Counted from the stretch's first letter, positions 36,083 through 45,299 are shown. The stretch is DNA of 64,000 nucleotides from Mycobacterium sp. 852013-50091_SCH5140682 (GCF_001665685.1 NZ_LZTB01000018.1:110433-174432); one strand, 5' to 3'. Numbers and translations are program-made. The notes: generated by a model not told the origin, from the sequence alone.

Positions 36083-37660
36083 TCAGACTTTCGGAGTCTC
36101 CAGCTGCTTGATGGGTCCGGTGAACCAGTGCTTGACCGACACGTGCCAGTAGACGAACAACAACAGCAGCACGCCGCCGACGAGCAGCGGGGTGTAGTTG
36201 ACGAACTTCCACTCGAAGCTCGGGTCCCACGGCATACCGCCCAGCGAAGTCGGGAACATCGCGATGATCGCGGTCACGATGATCTCGGCAATGGCGACCG
36301 GCGCCATCCACTTGTAGTTGCTGCCCAGGTTCCACCGACCCTGCTCGAACGAGTCGCCTGCCTTCCACCGGTAGTAGATCGGCACGGCGAAGCACAGGTA
36401 CAGGCCGACCACACCGATCGAGACCACCGCGAAGAACGCGACCGGTGACGGCACCTCGACGCCGTTCACGGGAATCTTCACCGGCACGATCGCGGGCAGC
36501 GTGATGATGGCCGCGATGGTCGCGGTGATCATGACGGCATTGGCGGGCACCCTGGTGGCGTTGACCTTCGACCACAACTGATGTCCCGGCACGGCCCGGT
36601 CGCGGCTGAACGCGAAGAGCATGCGCGAGGCGCTGGTCTGGCAGGCCGTGGTGCAGAACAACTGCCCGGCGGTCGAGATGAGCAACACGGCGCCGGCCCA
36701 CTTGGAGCCCAACGCCTGGGTGAAGATCGTCGCGACCGCGCCGCCGTTGGCCGACACCTCATCGGCGTTCTGCACGGCAAAGAGGAAGGACAGCAACAGG
36801 ATCCAGCCGCCGATCGCCGAGTAGAAGATGGACTGCCAGATGCCCTTGGCTGCGGCGTTCGCGGCGCTCTTGGTCTCCTCGGACAGATGGGCGGACGCGT
36901 CGTAGCCGGTGATCGTGTACTGCGTCAGGATGGCGCTGATCGGCAGCACGAACAGGAGCCAGCCCCAACCGGACGTGGAGCCCGAGAAGATGCCGGAGTT
37001 GTTGATCGTCTTGGCGAACACGTCGGAGACGCTGGCGTGCTGCGCGGGCAGCAGCCACAGGATTGCGATGACCGCGGCCGCACCTGCGACATGCCACCAC
37101 ACCGAGATGTTGTTGATGACCGCCAGCAGGTGCGACGAGAAGATGTTGATGACCGCCGAGACCACCAGGATGATCAGGAACATGATGAACACCCGGGTCA
37201 GGCTGTAGCCGGCGAGCCAGCTTTCGCTGAACGTCCCCAGGGTGAGATCCAGGAAGGTCGCGCTGCCATAGGCAACCGACGCCAGGATGGCGATCAGTCC
37301 GATGAGGTTGAGCCAGCCGGTGTAGAACCCCGCTTTGGGGCCACCGAGTTTCGAGGCCCACCAGTAGATGCCGCCGGACGTGGGATAGGCCGAAACCAGT
37401 TCGGACATGCACAACCCGATGATGAGGATGAAGGCCGAGACGATCGGCCAGCCCCATGCGATGGCGGCCGGGCCGCCGTTGTTCCAGCCGAGCCCGAACG
37501 ACGTGAAACACCCCGCCAGGATCGAGATGATCGAGAACGAGATGGCGAAGTTGGAGAAACCAGACCAGGACCGATGGAGTTCCTGGACGTAGCCGAGCTT
37601 CGCGAGATGTTTTTCGTCGTCGGTGAGGTCTTCGGTGAGTTCTTCGTGCCCCTCGGGCAT
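36083..37660 (-). CDS. APC-family amino acid/GABA permease
   Basis: A 525-residue permease with 12 predicted TM helices. The N-terminus AKLGYVQELHRSWSGFSNFAISFSIISIL and the downstream GGIYWWASKLGG match the amino acid/choline (GABA permease) branch of the APC superfamily. It should import a GABA-, polyamine- or ethanolamine-type substrate. ATG 37660 follows a strong AGGAGG. It is divergent from the glnA4 operon across a palindromic operator (37697-37728), so uptake and catabolism are probably controlled together. Confidence 0.9.
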   Translation of the reverse strand: MPEGHEELTEDLTDDEKHLAKLGYVQELHRSWSGFSNFAISFSIISILAGCFTSFGLGWNNGGPAAIAWGWPIVSAFILIIGLCMSELVSAYPTSGGIYWWASKLGGPKAGFYTGWLNLIGLIAILASVAYGSATFLDLTLGTFSESWLAGYSLTRVFIMFLIILVVSAVINIFSSHLLAVINNISVWWHVAGAAAVIAILWLLPAQHASVSDVFAKTINNSGIFSGSTSGWGWLLFVLPISAILTQYTITGYDASAHLSEETKSAANAAAKGIWQSIFYSAIGGWILLLSFLFAVQNADEVSANGGAVATIFTQALGSKWAGAVLLISTAGQLFCTTACQTSASRMLFAFSRDRAVPGHQLWSKVNATRVPANAVMITATIAAIITLPAIVPVKIPVNGVEVPSPVAFFAVVSIGVVGLYLCFAVPIYYRWKAGDSFEQGRWNLGSNYKWMAPVAIAEIIVTAIIAMFPTSLGGMPWDPSFEWKFVNYTPLLVGGVLLLLFVYWHVSVKHWFTGPIKQLETPKV

Positions 37661-37696
37661 GGCGCCTCCTCATGGCAGGGCGGTGGGCGGTATTCC

Positions 37697-37728
37697 AGGA
37701 CAATAAAGCTTTATTGGTCTGTTGTCCT
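37697..37728. promoter_or_regulatory. Palindromic operator between permease and glnA4 operon
   Basis: CAATAAAGCTTTATTG (37701-37716) is a perfect 16-bp palindrome in an A/T-rich patch. AGGACAA (37697-37703) and TTGTCCT (37722-37728) form an outer inverted repeat. It lies in the divergent gap 37661-37833. The likely binder is the FadR/GntR protein encoded at 42120-42863. Confidence 0.65.
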
Positions 37729-37833
37729 ACCTTTCGACTGGAAAATCGTGCATATTAAGGAGGCGATCGACCGTCCGTCGTGATCGCAATGGTCGACTTT
37801 CCGTCACGTAACCGACGGGCAGGAAGGTGCGCA

Positions 37834-39201
37834 ATGAGCCCCAACCGCGGCATGCTGGCACAAGGCGATCTGGAGCAAATGGTTGCCGCCGGTGAGATCG
37901 ACACCGTGATCCTGGCGTTCTGCGACATGCAGGGACGGCTCACCGGCAAGCGGGTGTCGGCGCGGCTGTTCGTCGAGGACGTCGCCGCCCACGGCGCCGA
38001 GTGTTGCAACTACCTGATGGCCGTCGACGTCGAGATGAACACGGTGTCGGGCTATGCCACCTCCAGCTGGGAGACCGGCTATGGCGACATGGTGATGCGG
38101 CCCGACTTCGCCACCTTGCGGTTGATTCCCTGGCTGCCGGGCACCGCGCTGGTGATGGCGGATCTGTTCTGGCTCGACGGGCGCCCGGTCGCCGCGGCGC
38201 CGCGTGCCATCCTCGACCGCCAGATCGATCGGCTCAGCGAGCGTGGACTGGTGCCCTATGCGGGTACCGAGCTCGAATTCATGGTGTTCGACAACAGCTT
38301 TCGCGAAGCCTGGGCAGCGGGTTATCGGGGCCTGACGCCGGCCAGCGACTACAACATCGACTACGCCATGCTCGCGTCGACCCGGATGGAGCCCTTGCTG
38401 CGCGACATCCGCCTCGGCATGGAAGGCGCGGGCATGTACTGCGAGGGCGTCAAGGGGGAGTGCAACCTGGGCCAGCAGGAGATCGCGTTCCGCTACGACC
38501 ACGCCAGGATCACGTGCGACAACCACACCATCTACCGCAACGGCGCCAAGGAAATCGCCGATCAGCACGGCAAGAGCCTGACGTTCATGGCGAAGTTCGA
38601 TGAACGCGAAGGCAACAGCTGCCACATCCACATCTCACTGCGGGGGGATGACGGCAGCGCCGTGTTCGCCGACAGTGCCGACCCGCTCGGCATGTCGCCG
38701 ATGTTCCGCAGCTTCATCGCCGGCCAGCTCGCGACCATGCGTGAGCTGACCTTGTTCTACGCGCCGAACATCAACTCCTACAAGCGGTTTGCCGACGGCA
38801 GCTTCGCGCCGACCGCCGTCGCCTGGGGGTTGGACAACCGCACGTGCGCGTTGCGGGTGGTGGGTCACGGCCACGGCATGCGCATGGAGAACCGGGCGCC
38901 CGGCGGCGACGTCAACCAATATCTGGCGATCGCCGCGCTGATCGCGGGCGGCCTCTACGGCATCGAGCGGGAACTCGAACTGCCGGAGGCATTGGCGGGC
39001 AACGCCTATGCCAGCGGTGCCGAGCGGCTGCCGACCACGCTGGCAGAAGCGGCCGGGTTGTTCGAGAAGTCCGAGATCGCCCGCGAGGCGTTCGGCGACG
39101 ACGTCGTCGAGCACTACCTCAACAACGCTCGGGTGGAGTTGGCTGCCTTCAATGCCGCGGTGACGGACTGGGAAAGGGTGCGGGGTTTTGAACGGCTCTG
39201 A
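37834..39201 (+). CDS. glnA4: Glutamine-synthetase-like ligase (GlnA4/PuuA type)
   Basis: A 455-residue GS-I-like enzyme, too divergent to be housekeeping GlnA. Conserved elements: GTELEFMVFD (metal/Glu ligand region), KGECNLGQQEIAFRYD, NSCHIHISLRG (the H-x-H metal site) and LRVVGHGHGMRMENRAPGGDVN. Known relatives ligate glutamate to an amine: gamma-glutamylpolyamine (PuuA/GlnA3) or gamma-glutamylethanolamide (Streptomyces GlnA4). The neighbours (GATase hydrolase, ALDH, SDR, permease) fit such a glutamylated-amine pathway. ATG 37834 is preceded by AGGAAGG at 37821-37827; upstream ATGs lack ribosome sites. The substrate is not settled. Confidence 0.88.
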   Translation: MSPNRGMLAQGDLEQMVAAGEIDTVILAFCDMQGRLTGKRVSARLFVEDVAAHGAECCNYLMAVDVEMNTVSGYATSSWETGYGDMVMRPDFATLRLIPWLPGTALVMADLFWLDGRPVAAAPRAILDRQIDRLSERGLVPYAGTELEFMVFDNSFREAWAAGYRGLTPASDYNIDYAMLASTRMEPLLRDIRLGMEGAGMYCEGVKGECNLGQQEIAFRYDHARITCDNHTIYRNGAKEIADQHGKSLTFMAKFDEREGNSCHIHISLRGDDGSAVFADSADPLGMSPMFRSFIAGQLATMRELTLFYAPNINSYKRFADGSFAPTAVAWGLDNRTCALRVVGHGHGMRMENRAPGGDVNQYLAIAALIAGGLYGIERELELPEALAGNAYASGAERLPTTLAEAAGLFEKSEIAREAFGDDVVEHYLNNARVELAAFNAAVTDWERVRGFERL

Positions 39202-39955
39202 CGCTCACCCGCAGGCTCGCCCCGTGATCGGCGTGAGCACCTACCTGCAGCAGGCGCGGACCGGGGTGTGGGACGTCCACGCCAGTTTCCTGCCTGCCAG
39301 CTACATCGAAGGCGTCAACCGGGGCGGCGGCACCGTGGTGTTGCTGCCGCCGCAACCCGACGGCGCGGCGGTGGCCGACCGCGTGCTCGACGGGCTCGAC
39401 GGGCTGGTGATCAGCGGCGGGCGTGACGTCGACCCGGCCGCGTACGGTCAGCCTCGTCACCCCCTGACCGACGAACCCGTGGGCTACCGCGACGAATGGG
39501 ATTTCGCCCTGGTGCGCGCGGCGCTGCGGCGCGGGTTACCGCTGCTCGGAATCTGCCGCGGCGCACAGGTACTCAATGTCGCGCTCGGTGGCACGCTGCA
39601 CCAGCATCTGCCCGACGTGCTCGGGCATACCCATCATCAGCGGGGCAATGCGGTGTTCAGTACGTCGTCGGTGCAGACGGTGCCGGGTACCCGGCTCGCC
39701 GCGCTGATCGGGGATCACTCCGACGCGCAGTGTTACCACCACCAGGCCATCGACCGGCTCGGCGACGGTCTGGTGGTCAGCGCCCGCGACACCACCGAGG
39801 GCGTCATCGAAGCCGTCGAGAGGGATCCGGCACTGCCGGGTGACGCGTTCGTGCTGGCGGTGCAATGGCATCCCGAGGAACGTCTCGATGACGTCCGGCT
39901 GTTCAGCGGCCTGGTGGAGGCCGCCAAAACGCATGCTACAGAGAGGGTTTCATGA
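39188..39955 (+). CDS. Class I glutamine amidotransferase / gamma-glutamyl hydrolase (PuuD-like)
   Basis: A 255-residue class I GATase of the gamma-glutamyl-GABA hydrolase group. The nucleophile Cys is in LLGICRGAQVLNVALGG and the catalytic His-x-Glu in AVQWHPEERL. It would remove the gamma-glutamyl group after oxidation of the amine, releasing the acid (GABA in the Puu pathway). The frame starts at TTG 39188, which has GGAAAGGG upstream and overlaps the glnA4 stop by 14 bases. GTG 39224 (just before IGVSTYLQQA) is the alternative. The ALDH ATG overlaps its stop. Confidence 0.85.
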   Translation: MNGSDAHPQARPVIGVSTYLQQARTGVWDVHASFLPASYIEGVNRGGGTVVLLPPQPDGAAVADRVLDGLDGLVISGGRDVDPAAYGQPRHPLTDEPVGYRDEWDFALVRAALRRGLPLLGICRGAQVLNVALGGTLHQHLPDVLGHTHHQRGNAVFSTSSVQTVPGTRLAALIGDHSDAQCYHHQAIDRLGDGLVVSARDTTEGVIEAVERDPALPGDAFVLAVQWHPEERLDDVRLFSGLVEAAKTHATERVS

Positions 39956-41328
39956 GCACTGCGCAAGTCATCAACCCGGCCACCGAGGAGGTGCTGCGTA
40001 CCGTCGACCTGCTCGACGAGGCGGCGGTCGACGACGCGGTGGCCCGCGCCGGGGCCGCACAACGGCGCTGGGCGCGGTTGGCGCCTGCGGAGCGGGCCGG
40101 GGCCTTACGGGCCTTCGCCGCGGCCGTCGACGCCCATGTCGACGAACTCGCAGCGCTCGAGGTGGCCAACTCCGGGCATCCGATCGGACAGGCCGAATGG
40201 GAGGCCGGCCATGTCCGCGATGTGCTGCAGTTCTACTCGGCGACCCCGGAGCGGTTGAGCGGCAAGCAGATTCCGGTGGCCGGTGGCCTGGACGTGACGT
40301 TCCACGAGCCGCTCGGCGTCGTCGGGGTCATCACGCCGTGGAATTTCCCGATGCCCATCGCGGTATGGGGCTTCGCCCCCGCACTCGCGGCGGGTAACGC
40401 CGTGCTGCTCAAGCCTGCCGAATGGACCCCGCTGACTTCGATCCGGCTCGGTCAGTTGGCTGCCGCGTCCGGTCTGGATCCGGATCTGTTCCAGGTGCTG
40501 CCCGGCAAGGGATCTGTGGTGGGGGAGCGCTTCGTCACCCACCCCGGCGTGCGCAAGGTCGTGTTCACCGGTTCCACCGAGGTCGGCACACGGGTGATGG
40601 CGGGAGCCGCGGCACAGGTCAAGCGCGTCACGCTGGAACTGGGCGGCAAGAGCGCCAACATCGTCTTCGACGACTGTGACCTCGAGCGTGCGGCCGCCAC
40701 GGCGCCGTACGGGGTATTCGACAACGCCGGTCAGGATTGCTGTGCCCGCAGCCGGATCTTGGTGCAGCGCAACGTCTACGACCGTTTCATGGAATTACTG
40801 GAGCCCGCGGTCAAGGGTGTGGTGGTCGGTGACCCGGCGCAACGTGGCACCGAGATGGGACCACTGGTGTCGCGTCCGCACTGGGAATCGGTGGCCTCCT
40901 ACGTGCCCGACGACGCCCCCGTGGCATTCCAAGGGTCCGCTCCTGACGGCCCCGGATTCTGGTTCCCGCCGACGGTGTTGACTCCGCAGCGCTCCGACCG
41001 GACCGTCACCGAGGAGATCTTCGGTCCCGTGGTCACGGTGCTGCCGTTCGACGACGAGGCAGCCGCCGTCGAGCTCGCCAACGACACCCGCTACGGATTG
41101 TCGGGTTCGATCTGGACCGACAACCTCTCGCGCGCCGTGCGGGTGTCCCGCGCGGTCGAAGCGGGCAATCTCAGCGTCAACTCGCATTCGTCGGTGCGCT
41201 ACAACACCCCCTTCGGCGGCTTCAAACAGTCCGGTCTGGGCCGCGAGCTCGGGCCCGACGCGCCACTGTCTTTCACCGAAACCAAGAACGTCTTTTTCGC
41301 AGTAGAAGATCGAGCAGAGGAGCTCTAG
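39952..41328 (+). CDS. aldC: NAD(P)+-dependent aldehyde dehydrogenase (AldC/PuuC-like)
   Basis: A 458-residue ALDH. Motifs in order: TPWNFPMPIAVWGFAPALAAGN, KPAEWTPLTS, VFTGSTEVG, LELGGKSANIVF (general-base Glu) and NAGQDCCARSR (Cys nucleophile; two adjacent Cys). It would oxidise the gamma-glutamyl-aminoaldehyde, or a similar aldehyde, to the acid. It overlaps the preceding gene by four bases (ATGA) and the following SDR abuts it exactly, so it sits in the middle of one operon. M. tuberculosis AldC (Rv2858c) occupies the same place. Confidence 0.92.
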   Translation: MSTAQVINPATEEVLRTVDLLDEAAVDDAVARAGAAQRRWARLAPAERAGALRAFAAAVDAHVDELAALEVANSGHPIGQAEWEAGHVRDVLQFYSATPERLSGKQIPVAGGLDVTFHEPLGVVGVITPWNFPMPIAVWGFAPALAAGNAVLLKPAEWTPLTSIRLGQLAAASGLDPDLFQVLPGKGSVVGERFVTHPGVRKVVFTGSTEVGTRVMAGAAAQVKRVTLELGGKSANIVFDDCDLERAAATAPYGVFDNAGQDCCARSRILVQRNVYDRFMELLEPAVKGVVVGDPAQRGTEMGPLVSRPHWESVASYVPDDAPVAFQGSAPDGPGFWFPPTVLTPQRSDRTVTEEIFGPVVTVLPFDDEAAAVELANDTRYGLSGSIWTDNLSRAVRVSRAVEAGNLSVNSHSSVRYNTPFGGFKQSGLGRELGPDAPLSFTETKNVFFAVEDRAEEL

Positions 41329-42102
41329 ATGGACCTGACTCAGCGTCTGGCAGGCAAGGTCGCCGTCATCACCGGAGGTGCCAGCGGTATCGGCCTGGCC
41401 ACCGGCAAGCGGCTGCGGGCCGAGGGCGCCACGATCGTGGTGGGCGATATCGACCCCGCCACAGGCAAGGCCGCCGCCGACGAGCTCGAGGGCCTCTTCG
41501 TCGCCGTCGACGTCGCCGACCAGGCCGCGGTGGACAACCTGTTCGACACGGCCGCATCGACTTTCGGCAGCGTCGACATCGCGTTCAACAACGCCGGGAT
41601 CTCGCCGCCCGACGACGATCTCATCGAGAGCACCGAACTGCCGGCGTGGCAGCGCGTGCAGGACGTCAACCTCAAGAGCGTGTACCTGTCATGCCGCGCG
41701 GCGCTGCGGCACATGGTGCCCGCGGGCAAAGGATCGATCATCAACACCGCGTCGTTCGTCGCGGTGATGGGCTCGGCCACCTCACAGATCTCCTACACCG
41801 CGTCCAAGGGCGGCGTGCTGGCGATGTCGCGGGAGCTCGGCGTGCAGTATGCGCGCAGCGGCATCCGGGTCAACGCCCTGTGCCCCGGCCCGGTGAACAC
41901 CCCGCTGCTGCAGGAGCTGTTCGCCAAGGATCCTGAACGCGCGGCGCGGCGTCTGGTGCACATCCCGCTGGGCCGGTTCGCCGAACCGGAGGAGCTGGCG
42001 GCGGCGGTGGCGTTCCTGGCCAGTGACGACGCGTCGTTCATCACCGGCTCGACATTCCTCGTCGACGGCGGCATCAGCTCGGCCTACGTGACACCGCTGT
42101 GA
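41329..42102 (+). CDS. Short-chain dehydrogenase/reductase
   Basis: A 257-residue classical SDR. VITGGASGIGLATGKRL is the nucleotide-binding loop, FNNAGISPP is the NNAG motif, SYTASKGGVLAM carries the catalytic Tyr and Lys, and CPGPVNTPLLQELF follows. It starts on the base after the ALDH stop, with a GAGGAG ribosome site inside the ALDH end. It resembles Rv2857c in the same conserved place. It probably oxidises an alcohol intermediate of the glutamylated-amine pathway. Confidence 0.9.
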   Translation: MDLTQRLAGKVAVITGGASGIGLATGKRLRAEGATIVVGDIDPATGKAAADELEGLFVAVDVADQAAVDNLFDTAASTFGSVDIAFNNAGISPPDDDLIESTELPAWQRVQDVNLKSVYLSCRAALRHMVPAGKGSIINTASFVAVMGSATSQISYTASKGGVLAMSRELGVQYARSGIRVNALCPGPVNTPLLQELFAKDPERAARRLVHIPLGRFAEPEELAAAVAFLASDDASFITGSTFLVDGGISSAYVTPL

Positions 42103-42119
42103 CACGCTGATAGCTCGTT

Positions 42120-42863
42120 ATGACAGCCGACCCGGACCCGCAGCAGTCGACCGCCCCCACTGTGGAGACGGCCGACGCTCTGCTGCGGCCGGTCCGGCTG
42201 GGCAATGCGTTCGAGGACACCGTGGGCCGGCTCCTGGAGACCATTCGCCTCGGCGTGCTGGCCCCCGGCGAGTCGCTGCCGCCGGAACGTGAGCTCGCCG
42301 CGCGGCTGGGGGTCAGCCGCGACACCGTGCGGGAGGCGATCAAATCGCTGGCCGATGCCGGTTACCTGGTGTCGCGGCGGGGCCGCTACGGCGGCACGTT
42401 CCTGTCCGAGCAGCTGCCACGGCACACCACCGAGGCGGCTCGGCCCAGCCGGGAGGAGATCGACGACGCGCTGCGGCTGCGCGAGATCCTCGAGGTGGGC
42501 GCGGCCCGGATGGCAGCCGGGCGCACGCTCAGTGCAGCCGAACGCGACGGTTTGTTCTCCAGACTCGCCGATGTCCGGGATGCGGCGCCGGACGACTACC
42601 GCAGACTGGATTCCCGCCTGCACTTGGCGATCGCCGAGGCGGCGGGCTCGCCGTCGCTGGTGCCGCTGGTCGCGGAGAACCGGATGCGGCTCAATGCCCT
42701 GCTCGACCAGATCCCGCTGCTGGCGCGCAACATCGCCCATTCCGACGAACAGCACGAAGCCATCGTCATCGCGATCCTGGCCGGTGACGCCGACGGCGCC
42801 GCAGACGCCATGCTGGCCCATGTCGCCGGATCGGCCGCGCTGCTGCACGGCTTCTTGGACTGA
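42120..42863 (+). CDS. FadR-subfamily GntR transcriptional regulator
   Basis: A 247-residue regulator. The N-terminal winged helix reads LLETIRLGVLAPGESLPPERELAARLGVSRDTVREAIKSLADAGYLVSRRGRYGGTFL, the GntR signature. An all-helical FCD ligand-binding domain follows, with likely metal/ligand residues in DSRLHLAIAEAA and the histidines of NIAHSDEQHEAIV. It lies 17 bases after the SDR, so it is the last gene of the operon. It probably represses that operon through the palindrome at 37697-37728 until the amine or an intermediate is bound. Confidence 0.9.
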   Translation: MTADPDPQQSTAPTVETADALLRPVRLGNAFEDTVGRLLETIRLGVLAPGESLPPERELAARLGVSRDTVREAIKSLADAGYLVSRRGRYGGTFLSEQLPRHTTEAARPSREEIDDALRLREILEVGAARMAAGRTLSAAERDGLFSRLADVRDAAPDDYRRLDSRLHLAIAEAAGSPSLVPLVAENRMRLNALLDQIPLLARNIAHSDEQHEAIVIAILAGDADGAADAMLAHVAGSAALLHGFLD

Positions 42864-42881
42864 GCACGCAGCACCGCGACT

Positions 42882-42934
42882 GAGCGTGTCTGTTGCGCGG
42901 CACGCCGCAAAACGGCGGCATTCTGCGCACGCTC
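42882..42934. terminator. Hairpin between convergent genes
   Basis: GAGCGTG (42882-42888) pairs with CACGCTC (42928-42934), and inside it CGCCG (42903-42907) pairs with CGGCG (42913-42917) around CAAAA; the bases between are partly unpaired. It lies between the convergent GntR gene and the 642-residue gene, a good place for a bidirectional terminator. Confidence 0.5.
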
Positions 42935-42942
42935 GCGCGGGG

Positions 42943-44871
42943 CTAACTGTGGTTCGCCTTCCAACTACGATGGCGCATCGCGGATTTCCGTGCTGCCTTG
43001 GCGAGCTTGCGGTCTGGATGGTGGCGACCGAGCGTGTCGAGCACAGCCTCAGTGTATGGAGAGGGGTACCGCCACATCTGATCCAGCGCGTCATACTGGT
43101 CGGCGGTATTCGGCGCCTCGGAGAATAACTCGCACAGCTCGTCGGGATTGTCGAGCGAGGCGGCAAGCACGTCAATGAACTCCCCGATACCGATGCGGTC
43201 GCCGACTTCAGTCTCGTCGGCCAATCCGCGGGACAGCAGATACAGCGCTGCGTGACCCCCGGCCGGGCCATCGAGGAGGACCCGCACGGCCAGCCCGACG
43301 TCGTAGGAGTCGAACGAGTCCAGCGTTGCAATGCCCTTGAGCCGCAGGGCTGGACCATCGGTCGACCCAACAAAGTCAACGATCTGACGGATGCGGTCGG
43401 CGACATCAGCGGAAGGTTGCCAAGCGTCGATCACTGACTGCCGCTGTTCGTCGGTCACCATGTCCAGCGTCGCGATCAGAACGTGCGCGGGAGCGTCGGC
43501 GATGTCGTCGACACGCCGCAAGTGATAGCCGGCCTCTTCGAGGTGGCGGGGCACCACGTGACGGCCGAGCGCTGTGAGGCGGATGACTCCACCGGTCCGA
43601 TACGGCGTGAAGCTGCCGGATACCTCGCGGCGGCCCGTCCACTCGACGACGCCGGCGTCCGCGAGGGTTTGGAAGATGCGGCTGACGTCGGACCGTGCCA
43701 GTTTCTCAATGCTCTTCCACTGCGGCCAATAAGGTTCGATCTGGTCGCGAAGCATCGGTGTGACGAGTTCGACCAACTCATCGACATCGCCAGCCCCGCC
43801 GGGGCCGAGGATGCCGGCAAGCCAATGCACGACCCCAGAATCGAGCAATTCGGCGATCAGTTCGAGAACCTCATAGCCGGGACGGCGGGAGCTGAGCGGT
43901 CCAAGCTCGATGATCGCGTCATAGATCGCCGTCGCCTGATCAGTCACGGACTTGCGGGACCAGTTTTTCAGCCCAACCAGGCGGCCCTTGTGAACGCGGA
44001 CGGCACCGGCTTCTTTCGCGATGTCGACGATCGAGGTCAGCCCGGGAAGATGCGCTGTCGTGCTGGTCCGGAAAATCTGGTCGCCGATTTGGGGGTCCAT
44101 CTGGTCGCCGGTGTCGAGCAGCGCGATGAGTGCCTTACCGTCCGCCCGTTTGATGTTGCCGCGGTCGGTGAGCGGCTTCCCTGCTGAGCCGAGGTAGTCT
44201 CGCAGCGCTCCGATCGTGCCCAGCAACGGCGCGGCAGCGGCGACGGATTCGACCTCGGAGGCCGGTGGTGGCACGTACACGAACGGGAGCTCGGCCGGTT
44301 CGTCGACGACAACCCCGTCTATGGCCGGTGCCTGCTCGTCGGCGAGCTGTGTTTGGAATTCGGTCATTCGGGACAGCAGCTCGGCTTCCAGTTTGTCTGC
44401 CGGCATCTGCTCGGGTTTCGCAAGTAGTTCGAGATAGGTCGGCTTGCCTTTCGGGTTGAAGCCGGGATGGTACAAGATCGTTTTGGGGTCGATCGCCGAA
44501 TCAGCCATGAAGGTGTGAAGGGCGGACGCCAGGCTCGTGGCTAGGTGGCTCAATCCGACACCGCGCCGGTGTCCGCCGTTCAACCTCCCGGTGTCACCGA
44601 GGAATTCGAGAAATGCACCTATCGAGAAGCAGAATGTGGATGCCTCCTCGGCCGATATCGGCTGTGAGTTTTCGGGAATCCAACCGAGCAGGAACTCGAC
44701 GATGTCGTCGTTGTTGACGGTGCTGAGAGCGTCGGCCGAGCGCGCTTGATGCCAATTGACGAAGACGCCGGCGTTGGTCGAGGTGTCGGCGGGGTAGGGG
44801 TCGCCGGCCGACCTCATGAATGACTCGAACTCAGCAAGCAACTCGTCAGCGGTCGTGTTGAGGTCGTCCAA
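42943..44871 (-). CDS. Orphan 642-residue protein with central winged-helix-like region
   Basis: I do not recognise the family. It starts with TTG at 44871 (DDLNTTADELLAEFESFMRSAG). Residues ~1-115 form a helical domain (NWHQARSADALSTVNNDDIVEFLLGWIP). At roughly 390-450 LARSDVSRIFQTLADAGVVEW...RLTALGRHVVPRHL reads as a winged helix. The C-terminus (LDTLGRHHPDRKLAKAARKSAMRHRSWKANHS) is basic. There is no signal, TM segment or enzyme motif. Codon use is visibly less GC-rich than its neighbours, and the M. tuberculosis block I recall has no gene here, so it was probably gained by transfer. It could be a DNA-binding or stress/defence protein. Confidence 0.7.
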   Translation of the reverse strand: MDDLNTTADELLAEFESFMRSAGDPYPADTSTNAGVFVNWHQARSADALSTVNNDDIVEFLLGWIPENSQPISAEEASTFCFSIGAFLEFLGDTGRLNGGHRRGVGLSHLATSLASALHTFMADSAIDPKTILYHPGFNPKGKPTYLELLAKPEQMPADKLEAELLSRMTEFQTQLADEQAPAIDGVVVDEPAELPFVYVPPPASEVESVAAAAPLLGTIGALRDYLGSAGKPLTDRGNIKRADGKALIALLDTGDQMDPQIGDQIFRTSTTAHLPGLTSIVDIAKEAGAVRVHKGRLVGLKNWSRKSVTDQATAIYDAIIELGPLSSRRPGYEVLELIAELLDSGVVHWLAGILGPGGAGDVDELVELVTPMLRDQIEPYWPQWKSIEKLARSDVSRIFQTLADAGVVEWTGRREVSGSFTPYRTGGVIRLTALGRHVVPRHLEEAGYHLRRVDDIADAPAHVLIATLDMVTDEQRQSVIDAWQPSADVADRIRQIVDFVGSTDGPALRLKGIATLDSFDSYDVGLAVRVLLDGPAGGHAALYLLSRGLADETEVGDRIGIGEFIDVLAASLDNPDELCELFSEAPNTADQYDALDQMWRYPSPYTEAVLDTLGRHHPDRKLAKAARKSAMRHRSWKANHS

Positions 44872-44966
44872 CAGTGTCCATTCGGCGGTTGATCGGGTCC
44901 CGCCCTTAACCTACGCCCCGTGTCCAGGTGAGCGCTGTCGGCTCATTCCTGGGCTACATTCAAATC

Positions 44967-45296
44967 GTGGACCAGCTCGAATCCCAGGTGCAGGTCGAGC
45001 GGGCGGCCTCGGCGCTGGCCGACGTCGACACCGCGGGCTGGGCGCGCCGCTTCGACCTCCTGTCGGATCCGCACCGGCTGGAGATCCTGCTGTGCCTGCA
45101 CCGAGCGCCCGGTATCTGCGTCGGTGACCTCGCCGCCGCGCTGGGACGTTCGGAAAATGCTGTCTCCCAGGCGCTTCGGGTGCTCCGCGATCAGGGCTGG
45201 GTGAGTTCCGTCCGGGTGGGGCGGATGGTCAGTTACCGCCTGGAGGACGAGGTCGTCCACGATCTGCTGCACTGGCTCGGCGCCCGGCACGGATGA
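44967..45296 (+). CDS. ArsR/SmtB-family metal sensor (NmtR/KmtR-like)
   Basis: A 109-residue repressor from GTG 44967. The winged-helix core is FDLLSDPHRLEILLCLHRAPGICVGDLAAALGRSENAVSQALRVLRDQGWVSSVRVGRMVSYRLEDE, with the recognition helix at SENAVSQALRVL. The C-terminal DLLHWLGARHG has two His that could join a Ni/Co site. A -10-like TACATT at 44954-44959 sits seven bases before GTG 44967, suggesting a leaderless start; GTG 44928 is an alternative. It precedes a Ni/Co transporter, with an inverted repeat between them, so Ni/Co-dependent repression of uptake is likely. Confidence 0.82.
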   Translation: MDQLESQVQVERAASALADVDTAGWARRFDLLSDPHRLEILLCLHRAPGICVGDLAAALGRSENAVSQALRVLRDQGWVSSVRVGRMVSYRLEDEVVHDLLHWLGARHG

Positions 45297-45299
45297 ATT

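Noticed and set aside
42086..42110. Possible fourth copy of the 30-bp motif (TGTGACACGCT) before the GntR gene
   Set aside because: The right block differs (TGACACGCT rather than TGTCACGCT) and no CTTTACA lies at the correct distance; it is also partly inside the SDR gene.
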